NCBI RefSeq assembly: GCF_020091405.1
Contig: NZ_CP081903.1
Location: 6,262,501 to 6,326,500, forward strand
DNA length: 64,000 nt
Reading direction: 5' to 3'
Source of the DNA: Bacteroides cellulosilyticus
Lineage (GTDB): Bacteria; Bacteroidota; Bacteroidia; Bacteroidales; Bacteroidaceae
The notes beneath the pieces were generated by a model that made no database searches, had not been told where the DNA came from, and saw only the letters and a program-made list of their open reading frames with translations. A program made the translations under genes and the position numbers. Numbering within the stretch: position 1 is the stretch's first letter; every line of letters begins with the position of its first letter. Below are positions 18,139-25,712 of this stretch, one piece after another.

Positions 18139-18157
18139 TATGTAAATAGCATGTTCC
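18139..18157 (+). repeat. Direct repeat copy 2 flanking the recombinase gene
   Basis: TATGTAAATAGCATGTTCC, 17 of 19 identical to the copy at 16827-16845, just 12 bp after the recombinase stop and 76 bp before the left inverted repeat. It could be a recombinase-binding or autoregulatory site. Confidence 0.7.
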
Positions 18158-18233
18158 GTAGTGACGGGCAAAAACTATTTCCATCTCTTTCTTTTCACAA
18201 GATCAAAATAATAACTGCTTTTCATAGACAGAG

Positions 18234-18387
18234 TTTAAAATGATGTATTGATATTATGTAAAAACAATCAAATCATGAACAACTCAAAAAGAATCTTAGG
18301 TGAAATCCCTTGTTAATTTAAGTCTAATTTAAAAAGTAGTTTAATGAAAAAGAAAGAACACAAATCGAAATCGCTGTTATGGCGGTT
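18234..18387 (+). repeat. Left 154-bp inverted repeat (IR-L)
   Basis: Base for base the reverse complement of 43403-43556 (coordinates sum to 61790 throughout, no mismatch or gap). It covers 110 bp of AT-rich leader, the susC start codon at 18344, and 44 bp of coding sequence for the first 14 residues. Identity ends sharply: AGACAGAG precedes it here and GTTTAAC precedes the right copy, and codon 15 onward differs. It contains no TAnnTTTG box, so promoters must lie outside it. Confidence 0.97.
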
Positions 18388-21300
18388 ATTTTTAGTTCTA
18401 TTAGCATTGGTCTTGAGTATTAATCTTATGGCTCAAACAATTACACAGACAGGTGTTGTTGTTGACCAAAACAATGAACCAATGATTGGCGTAACTGTAC
18501 AGGCGAAAGGTACAGCAACTGGTGGTATTACAGATTTAGATGGTAACTTTACCATTAAATGCAATAAAGGTGCCACATTAGTTTTCTCTTTTATGGGATA
18601 CAAAACAGTTGAGCACAAAGCAAGCGGTCAAAGAATGAAGATTGAAATGGCTGAAGATGCTCAGGCTCTGGATGAAGTTGTAATTGTCGGTTTTGGTTCA
18701 ATGAACAAAAAACATATTACAGGTTCAATGACTTCGGTTGATTCTAAAATCTTGGAAGAAAAGAATTCAGTGAATGTTTTTGATGCATTACAAGGAGCTG
18801 CTCCTGGTATGCAAATCGTATCAAACTCCGGAGCCCCCGGTTCTTCTTCATTTGTATCTATCCGTGGTGCCTCTACTTTTAGTGATGAAGGTGTATCTCC
18901 ACTGTATGTTGTAGACGGAGTAGTTGTTGATAACATTGACGATATTTCTGCCAATGATATTAAGCAAATTGACGTTATGAAAGATGCAGCTTCTTCGGCT
19001 ATTTATGGTGCTCGTTCTGCAAATGGTGTAATATTGATTACCACAAAATCCGGTGAATCTGGCAAGCCGCGCATTGATGCTCGTTATCAACATTCTTTCT
19101 ACACTGTTGCGCGTAAATTACCTCAGGTTAATGCGTTTGAAAGCCGTTTAAGTATGGCAGCTTCCGATTTAGATAATCCATCTAAAACTTTGGAGAAATT
19201 TTCTGCACGTACAGACTCTGTAGGTATGCAATATAGTACAAACTATTATTATCAGGATTTATTGTTCCGCACAGGCGGACGCGATGATGCCAGTGTACAA
19301 ATTAGTGGTGGTTCCAAAGGATTCAAGTATCGTGCATCTTTGAACTACATTGGTGAAAAAGGTGTGATTTTAGAATCAGGAAATGATAAGTATACCGCTA
19401 ACGTCAATGTCGATTATGAACCTTGGAAAAACATAAAGTTTACTACACGTGTTCGTCTGAGTTATAATAAGACTAACAATATTAAAGAAAGTGTTTTGCA
19501 GGATGCTATGCGCCGTGACCCTGATATGATTATCTGGTATCCGGATGGTGAATTGATTCCTTATTATTCCTCTGGCGGACGTCGAAATCCGATCGCTGAA
19601 TTGAAACAAAAGTTAGATGAACGTTCGACTTATAGAGGCAACTTCTATCAGGGTATAACATGGACTTTCGCTCCTTGGTTAAGATTAGATGCTGACATTT
19701 CTGCTGATTATACATCTTATAGAAATCTGACATTCTCATCAAAATATCTCGAAGGAAGTGATAATGGAAAGAACACTGGTGCAGATAAAAGTCAACAAAC
19801 CTGGAAATATGCAGGTGAAGCTTATTTAAACTTTAATAAGACAATTGCTAAAGATCATTCTTTGAGTGCTATGGTCGGTAGTAGTTTTGAAGTTAGTAAT
19901 CAATTGGCATATAATATAGCCGGTTCGTTTTTCCTCTCCGAAGATATTCATTATATGAATCTGGCGACTGTAAAAGATGTGAAGAACATCTATACAAGTG
20001 GTTGGGATGAAGCTATGGTCGGTGTTTTCGGACGTGTTGTGTACAGTTGGAAAAGTCGTTATACAATAACTGGTAATCTTCGTTTTGACGGTTCTTCCCG
20101 TTTCGGTAAGAATAACCGTTGGGGATCTTTCCCTTCTGTTTCTGCTGCATGGCGTATTTCAGATGAGCCATTTATGCGTTGGTCGAACAATATTCTTACG
20201 GATGCCAAAATCCGTGCCAGTTATGGTATTACTGGTAATGACAAGATTGGTCGTTATGAATCACAAACTGTTTATACAGCCGGTTCTCAATATTATAATA
20301 CGGTTGGTGGTATTGTACCAGCATCTAAATATGGTAATCCCGATTTAAAATGGGAACAGACCAAACAAACCAATATTGGTGTGGATTTGAGTTTCCTGAA
20401 TGGACGAATCATGTTTGTTGCTGATTATTACATAAAGAAAACAAGTGATCTGCTTTCTGACTATAATCTCCCGAGTACTACTGGTTATGATAAGATGCGT
20501 GTTAACTTAGCTAGTATTGAAAATAAAGGTGTTGAATTATCTCTTACCGCCACTCCGCTCAGAACACGCGATTTTAGCTGGAGTACAACCATTAACTGGT
20601 GGAAAAATGATAACAAAATTCTTGATTTGGCACGTGAGGACTATATTAGCAGCGCTTGGCTGATTGCAGCTGGAAAGCCCGCCGGTTTGTTCTATGGCTA
20701 CAAAAACTTAGGTGTGTATGAATATGATGCGAGCAATGCCTGGAGTCAGGATTTTAAGACTCGTCTGACGCCAGTTTTCAAACGTGATAATGAAGGTAAT
20801 GTTGTTATAGGTTTGAACGGTCAACCGACATTGCTGAAATATCTGAATTCCGATGGTACTGAATATACAGGTAAAATTGCCCAAATGAAAGTGAATGGTG
20901 TAATTGCCGGTGGTGGTGATGTGATATGGTATAATAAACCTAACGAGAATGGAGAATTAGATGATGTGATTAACTCTAATGACCAAACAGAATTAGGTAA
21001 AGCTAATCCAGACTGGTTTGGTTCTTGGGGCAATACTCTTACATATAAAGACTTCTCTCTTTCATTTAACTTTTATGTTAGCTGGGGTGGACAAGTTTGG
21101 AATGACTTGAAGCGTTATTATAGTTCATGGGGTGGCAACACTCATAAACAGACTCCCGAATATATTATGCAAGGATGGAAATATCCGGGTGAAATTACGA
21201 GTTGGTATGCTTTGAATTCCAAACAACGTAAAACCAATAACCACTCTATGAGTTTGAGTGATCAATTCTTGGAAGATGCTACATTTATTCGTTTGCAATC

Positions 21301-21514
21301 TGTTCGCCTTAGCTATAGTGTGGATCCAAAATTCTTGGCTAAAACTCCGCTTCGTTCAGTACAAGCATATATTTATGGTAACAATTTGCTGACTTGGACT
21401 AATTATACAGGTTATGATCCAGAATTGAGTGGTGGTGTTTTAACTCCCGGTAAAGATAGCTCTAAATATCCTCGTAAACGTGAGTTTGGTATCGGATTCA
21501 ATGTTGGATTTTAA
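18344..21514 (+). CDS. SusC-like TonB-dependent receptor 1 (left slot)
   Basis: A 1056-residue SusC/RagA outer-membrane transporter. Order: N-terminal signal anchor region (about 1-30, MKKKEHKSKSLLWRLF shared with SusC2 through the inverted repeat), carboxypeptidase-regulatory-like domain (about 35-105, GVVVDQNNEPMIGVTV), TonB-box-like DEVVIVGFGSM, plug (about 120-235, with PLYVVDGVVVDNI and ANGVILITTKSG) and a large beta-barrel ending in FGIGFNVGF. With SusD1 it would import large oligosaccharides using TonB energy. It heads a seven-gene + strand operon. No TAnnTTTG box or PUL operator is found between the recombinase stop and this gene, in contrast with susC2. Confidence 0.93.
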   Translation: MKKKEHKSKSLLWRLFLVLLALVLSINLMAQTITQTGVVVDQNNEPMIGVTVQAKGTATGGITDLDGNFTIKCNKGATLVFSFMGYKTVEHKASGQRMKIEMAEDAQALDEVVIVGFGSMNKKHITGSMTSVDSKILEEKNSVNVFDALQGAAPGMQIVSNSGAPGSSSFVSIRGASTFSDEGVSPLYVVDGVVVDNIDDISANDIKQIDVMKDAASSAIYGARSANGVILITTKSGESGKPRIDARYQHSFYTVARKLPQVNAFESRLSMAASDLDNPSKTLEKFSARTDSVGMQYSTNYYYQDLLFRTGGRDDASVQISGGSKGFKYRASLNYIGEKGVILESGNDKYTANVNVDYEPWKNIKFTTRVRLSYNKTNNIKESVLQDAMRRDPDMIIWYPDGELIPYYSSGGRRNPIAELKQKLDERSTYRGNFYQGITWTFAPWLRLDADISADYTSYRNLTFSSKYLEGSDNGKNTGADKSQQTWKYAGEAYLNFNKTIAKDHSLSAMVGSSFEVSNQLAYNIAGSFFLSEDIHYMNLATVKDVKNIYTSGWDEAMVGVFGRVVYSWKSRYTITGNLRFDGSSRFGKNNRWGSFPSVSAAWRISDEPFMRWSNNILTDAKIRASYGITGNDKIGRYESQTVYTAGSQYYNTVGGIVPASKYGNPDLKWEQTKQTNIGVDLSFLNGRIMFVADYYIKKTSDLLSDYNLPSTTGYDKMRVNLASIENKGVELSLTATPLRTRDFSWSTTINWWKNDNKILDLAREDYISSAWLIAAGKPAGLFYGYKNLGVYEYDASNAWSQDFKTRLTPVFKRDNEGNVVIGLNGQPTLLKYLNSDGTEYTGKIAQMKVNGVIAGGGDVIWYNKPNENGELDDVINSNDQTELGKANPDWFGSWGNTLTYKDFSLSFNFYVSWGGQVWNDLKRYYSSWGGNTHKQTPEYIMQGWKYPGEITSWYALNSKQRKTNNHSMSLSDQFLEDATFIRLQSVRLSYSVDPKFLAKTPLRSVQAYIYGNNLLTWTNYTGYDPELSGGVLTPGKDSSKYPRKREFGIGFNVGF

Positions 21515-21530
21515 TTAAAAAGATAAGAAA

Positions 21531-23078
21531 ATGAAGAAATATATAATTTTAGCTTTTGCAAGTCTTTTAGCTTTATCAAGTTGTGAGAGTTTTCTGGATC
21601 GGTCTCCTTTGTCAGACCTGTCTCCATCGAGTTACTTTAAAGATAAAGCTGAAATGAAGAACTGGAATGCAGGTATTTATGATGCATTTCAGAGTGCCCT
21701 TTCCAAGCGTCAGGTACTTTTTGGTGATGTTCGCTCGGATAATGTAACCGGTACATCTTACGAAGATTCAAAGATTTATATGAATGCTTTGATGCCCAAT
21801 ATTTCAGAAGCCAGTTGGGAACCTTTTTTCACTTGTATCTCCAGATGTAATATCGGTATTCAGATGTATCCGACAATTCCAAACATCTTAGAATCCGAAT
21901 ATGCCCCTTATATCGGACAATGCTATGCCATGCGTGCTTACCTCTATTTCTGGGGAACTCGAACTTGGGGAAAAATGCCGATAGTAACAGAACCATGGGA
22001 TGGGGCTTTAAATACGATATCCGTTCCTCGTTCCTCTTTAGAACAGGTAAAAGAACAGATATTATCTGACATTGAAAAGGCTATCGGTTACTTTAATCAA
22101 TCTGATACAAGTGATAAACTCTACTTAGGAAAGGACGCTATGTACGCTTTGTTGACTGAGGTTTATATGTGGTACAACGATTATCAGAACGCCCTGACTG
22201 CATCAGAACATTTTATCAATCACAAGACCCTTTCATTATCCAACGGAGAAATTGAATGGAAAAACATCTTCACTAATCCTACCGGTTCAAAAGAAGTAAT
22301 TTTTGCTATGGCATGGGATTATGAAACAGATGGCGCTTTGGCTGGTTGGCCGCAACTCTTAGGTGCAAGCAACACCAATAATGGTTATAGAATGGCAGAA
22401 CCTATTTTTAATGAATTCATTGATCGGTTACGTTCCGAAGAAGGTACTGACGCACGTTTTTGGAACACAATTGATACAGTGAAGGTATACTACAAGGCAT
22501 CTCGTGTTCCTTTGACGTATGCAAGTTATACAGCCGGTGTAGAAAGTGTAAATAAATGCATCAAGTATAGTAATATAGATCCTGAACGCGAATACGATTC
22601 TTCTAATCAGGTGTATAAATCATACTTTGCTGTGATGAATACAACAGACAGTGAATTTTCTCTGGTAATGATGCGTATGGCAAACATCATGTTACTTCGT
22701 GCAGAAGCTTTAAATAAATTGAACAGAGGAGATGAAGCTCTGAATATTGTCAACGAAATTCGTAGCCGCGTTGGCTATTTAAAAGATGCTAAAGAAGAAG
22801 TATCCAGTGTCAATAACGTAAATGAAGTAGAAAGCATTATTTTACAAGAAAGACAGTTGGAGCTTTATGGCGAAGGGTATCGCTGGTTTGATTTGATGCG
22901 AACCGGACACTTAATAGAAGTTATGGATCCGATCTATTCCGCACGTCAGGAAGCTGCAAACGTGACAGTTACCGGTTTCGGTGATGAAGGGACTAAATAT
23001 TGGCCGATTTATTATGGCGAATTTGAGTCAAATAAAGCGCTTGTCGGGGATCAAAATCCGCCTTATACTGAACGTTAA
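21531..23078 (+). CDS. SusD/RagB-family surface glycan-binding lipoprotein 1
   Basis: A 515-residue lipoprotein with lipobox ALSSC followed by ESFLDRSPLSDLSPSSYF, the classic SusD start. TPR-like helices include YIGQCYAMRAYLYFWGTRTWGKMPIVTEPW and the C-terminal motif LILQERQLELYGEGYRWFDLMRTG (read here with I and L variants). SusD proteins form the lid of the SusC barrel and capture glycan at the cell surface. It begins 16 bp after susC1. Confidence 0.93.
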   Translation: MKKYIILAFASLLALSSCESFLDRSPLSDLSPSSYFKDKAEMKNWNAGIYDAFQSALSKRQVLFGDVRSDNVTGTSYEDSKIYMNALMPNISEASWEPFFTCISRCNIGIQMYPTIPNILESEYAPYIGQCYAMRAYLYFWGTRTWGKMPIVTEPWDGALNTISVPRSSLEQVKEQILSDIEKAIGYFNQSDTSDKLYLGKDAMYALLTEVYMWYNDYQNALTASEHFINHKTLSLSNGEIEWKNIFTNPTGSKEVIFAMAWDYETDGALAGWPQLLGASNTNNGYRMAEPIFNEFIDRLRSEEGTDARFWNTIDTVKVYYKASRVPLTYASYTAGVESVNKCIKYSNIDPEREYDSSNQVYKSYFAVMNTTDSEFSLVMMRMANIMLLRAEALNKLNRGDEALNIVNEIRSRVGYLKDAKEEVSSVNNVNEVESIILQERQLELYGEGYRWFDLMRTGHLIEVMDPIYSARQEAANVTVTGFGDEGTKYWPIYYGEFESNKALVGDQNPPYTER

Positions 23079-23105
23079 TAATGAACTATTTAAATAGAGT
23101 GAATA

Positions 23106-23792
23106 ATGAAACTAGAATATTATAAAAAAGCATTAGTCTTGATGGTAGTTCCTTTCCTTTTCGCGAGTTGTGAATTGCTGGGATTGGATTATCAAGATTC
23201 ATATGATTATGATTACGATGCTGGCATGCCTAGTAATAAAATAGATATGTCTGCTTTTGAATTCATCAAATCCCGTACAGATATATTTTCTTTATTAGAG
23301 GAGGCGATTCTATATGCTGGAGTTGAAAATGAATTCAAACAAAGTGGAATGAGTTATTTATTACCGACGAATACAGCATTCAACTCAGAGACAAGTACTG
23401 ATTTAAGTTACTTCCAAACTCATCAATTAACTTATATAGATGATGAGACAGGAGAGGTGGTATCGTACGCACCGATTAGTATGACAGCTTATCCGAAGGA
23501 ACAAGTTAAAGAGTTTTTGCTTTATCACATTGTAAAGGGTAAGTACACCTTTACCAATCTTCCGGCAGAACCAACTTGGTTTGAAACGGTAGCTACAGCT
23601 GATACCGCTAAAATAAACATGTACTTATTGAAAGACCGTAATCCTAACATTGTATTTAACAATTTTGATGGTCATTACAAGTCTTCCATCAAGCCGCGTA
23701 CTTCCAATCTTTACAACTCTGACGGATCATATATGCATGTGTTGGATAGTTGGTTGGATCGCCCTACAAAAGAACAACTGAATATGAAATAA
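23106..23792 (+). CDS. Fasciclin-domain (FAS1-like) lipoprotein 1
   Basis: A 228-residue lipoprotein (lipobox PFLFASC). The domain shows the FAS1 pattern: ALEYAG-like helix (FSLLEEAILYAGVENEF), the LLPTNTAFNSE strand and LLYHIVKGKYTF near the end, with a conserved C-terminal SDGSYMHVLDSWLDRPT. FAS1 lipoproteins are frequent third genes after SusD and are thought to act in surface adhesion or glycan binding. Its counterpart in the right operon is at 37969-38679 in the same position. Confidence 0.78.
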   Translation: MKLEYYKKALVLMVVPFLFASCELLGLDYQDSYDYDYDAGMPSNKIDMSAFEFIKSRTDIFSLLEEAILYAGVENEFKQSGMSYLLPTNTAFNSETSTDLSYFQTHQLTYIDDETGEVVSYAPISMTAYPKEQVKEFLLYHIVKGKYTFTNLPAEPTWFETVATADTAKINMYLLKDRNPNIVFNNFDGHYKSSIKPRTSNLYNSDGSYMHVLDSWLDRPTKEQLNMK

Positions 23793-23810
23793 CCTAAAAA
23801 GATTACGATT

Positions 23811-24902
23811 ATGAAATATATTTATCAATTTTTTCTTGTTCTACTTTGTGCTTTCTCTTTTGCAAGCTGTGGCGATGATGATTTCATCGAGATAGACTCG
23901 CTGAGCGCAGATGGAGATGAATTCTACTGTAATCAGAAAGTGAAAGTATGGATGTGTGTACGTTCCAGTGATTTGTGGCACACGGACTATGAATGGAGCT
24001 GCGATGCAGGTTCACTAACCCAGCCGCAAGGTTTAAATGAAATGACTTGGAAGGCACCAAGTAGTCCAGGAACATATACGATTACTTGTCGTGCCAGCAT
24101 TGGTGGTGAGTCGCAAGTTCGTTCTCATAAAATGTATGTTTCCAGTTACTATTTTGACAAATTTGAGAAAACGCCCCATTCCCTATCTTTGCAAAGTAGT
24201 ACAACCGGAACACTGAAAAAGGAGTCTGATGGTAATCAATATCTACAGGCAAAAGTGAACTCTGCTGCAGAGGTTACGCGTTATATTCGTCGTGCTTTCG
24301 GTGACAATACATTATATACCCCGTTTAGTACCCGTATGAAACTTGGTTTTGAATCTAATGTTCCTAATATGCAAGAAATTAAGGTCGGCACTAAAACAGG
24401 AAAACCGACGTTGGAATATCGTTGGAATTTACGTTCAGACGATTCCAATAATGGCTCTTATATAAACCAGATTCGTTTATTATGGTATCCGGGAAAACTA
24501 AAAAGTGGAGAAGTATACCCGGTTGTACCTAATGAGGGTGTTACGCCTGAAGGTACTACCGATTATAATGTACAGTTAATTGTGCAATACACATCTGCTG
24601 CAGGTAAAAAAACGACGTATAATGAATACCATAACCTGAATACGATGAATACATTCACTGCTAAACTTTATCAGACAGTATCTATGTCTGTAGATGAAAG
24701 TGAAGCAATAATAGTACATGTAGCTGGTCAGGAAGTATTAAAGAGTACCATCTTAAGTGACGCCCGTATTCAGAACGCTTGTGAAGGCCGTATGTCTATC
24801 AATAACTGGGAACTTTATATACCTAATGGTAATGGAGGTACAAATATTCCGCTAGTGTATATAGACGATGCTTATGCTTCAAATACAGGTATTCTAGAAT
24901 AA
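23811..24902 (+). CDS. Surface lipoprotein with Ig-like and lectin-like domains 1 (candidate glycan-binding protein)
   Basis: A 363-residue lipoprotein; the lipobox SFASC is followed by GDDDF, the acidic signal for surface export in Bacteroides. An Ig/PKD-like domain (about 25-100: YEWSCDAGSLTQPQGL, then MTWKAPSSPGTYTITC) precedes a beta-rich concanavalin-like region (about 110-360). No catalytic motif is seen. In SusC/D operons such fourth genes are usually surface glycan-binding proteins (SGBP). The paralogue at 36981-37949 shares the Ig domain but the C-terminal part is strongly diverged, fitting different ligand preference. Confidence 0.7.
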   Translation: MKYIYQFFLVLLCAFSFASCGDDDFIEIDSLSADGDEFYCNQKVKVWMCVRSSDLWHTDYEWSCDAGSLTQPQGLNEMTWKAPSSPGTYTITCRASIGGESQVRSHKMYVSSYYFDKFEKTPHSLSLQSSTTGTLKKESDGNQYLQAKVNSAAEVTRYIRRAFGDNTLYTPFSTRMKLGFESNVPNMQEIKVGTKTGKPTLEYRWNLRSDDSNNGSYINQIRLLWYPGKLKSGEVYPVVPNEGVTPEGTTDYNVQLIVQYTSAAGKKTTYNEYHNLNTMNTFTAKLYQTVSMSVDESEAIIVHVAGQEVLKSTILSDARIQNACEGRMSINNWELYIPNGNGGTNIPLVYIDDAYASNTGILE

Positions 24903-24917
24903 TATTCATTCATTAGA

Positions 24918-25006
24918 AGAGGTTGTGTTAAAAATGCTGTGCTATGTGCGGGCGAATGATTATTCGCCCGGAATATACTAAGTGACTTTTGACACACCTC
25001 TTTTTT
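24918..25006 (+). terminator. Composite intrinsic terminator/attenuator inside the left operon
   Basis: Inner hairpin CGGGCGAAT / ATTCGCCCG (24949-24957 with 24962-24970, 4-nt loop) sits within an outer stem (AGAGG and TGTGT at 24918-24928 with ACACACCTCT at 24992-25001), followed by a run of T (25001-25006). It separates the receptor/binding genes from the plug, MG2 and lyase genes. The right operon has a terminator at the equivalent place (36908-36959). Confidence 0.75.
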
Positions 25007-25019
25007 AATTCTTGTAATT

Positions 25020-25685
25020 ATGAAAAAACGATTATTTCTTGTTTTGTACACATCACTTTTTGTTGTAACGATCTTTGGTCAAGACTTTAAGGGAGTTATT
25101 GTTAATGCCAAGCAACGTCCTTTAAAAGGAATGAAAGTTTGGAAAAAGAATACCACTGAAAGTGTAAAGACAGACAATATGGGAGTATTCTCTTTTTCCG
25201 GTTTACAGCCCACAGATACATTGGTAGTATCTATATCTAAAAAAGAAGAAGCAATTATCCCTATTGGTAAGCTATCTCAAGCTTCTCTTAAATTGGAAAA
25301 GAAATTTTTCATCTTATTCGATGGACAGAAAGAAGAAAAAAGAGAATACACGAGGATTCTCCGTACAAGTTATAACTCAAATGTATTGACCCGTGAGCAA
25401 ATTCAGAAGTTATCAGCCAATAGTATTTACGATCTATTTAAAGGTGGAGCTATTCCGGGGGTAACAGTGAACGGAGACAAAATTACAATTCGCGGAGGAA
25501 GTTCATTTGATTTGGATAATGAACCTTTATTTGTTGTCGACGGTACTTTATACGAAAGTAGCAGTGAAGTAGATGGTGTTGTATCAATCAATGATATAGA
25601 CAAGGTAGAAATACAAAAAGATGGTGCAGCTTATGGTATGAAAGGAGCTAACGGTGTTATAATTATTACTACAATTAAGAAATAG
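25020..25685 (+). CDS. Barrel-less TonB-receptor plug protein 1
   Basis: A 221-residue exported protein (signal peptide to about residue 21). It has a carboxypeptidase-regulatory-like domain (about 22-95) and then a complete SusC-type plug (about 105-221): TREQIQKLSANSIYDLFKGG, ITIRGGSSFDLDNEPLFVVDG and a final GMKGANGVIIITTIKK. It stops exactly where a SusC would begin its barrel. A paralogue of the same length occupies the same place in the right operon (36219-36890), so this is a conserved gene, not a truncation. Function unknown; it might compete for or prime the SusC channel, or act in the periplasm. Confidence 0.75.
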   Translation: MKKRLFLVLYTSLFVVTIFGQDFKGVIVNAKQRPLKGMKVWKKNTTESVKTDNMGVFSFSGLQPTDTLVVSISKKEEAIIPIGKLSQASLKLEKKFFILFDGQKEEKREYTRILRTSYNSNVLTREQIQKLSANSIYDLFKGGAIPGVTVNGDKITIRGGSSFDLDNEPLFVVDGTLYESSSEVDGVVSINDIDKVEIQKDGAAYGMKGANGVIIITTIKK

Positions 25686-25712
25686 TATATAACTATTAAA
25701 CACGCATGCACT

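Noticed and set aside
18127..18233. HTCS-type promoter before susC1
   Set aside because: Looked for TAnnTTTG and for half-sites 21 bp apart at the expected place (about 18200-18207 and beyond); none found.
18234..18387. A defined core recombination site inside the 154-bp repeat
   Set aside because: TAATTTAA occurs twice at 11 bp and there are other AT-rich partial dyads, but no convincing pair of inverted arms with a 6-8 bp centre could be singled out.
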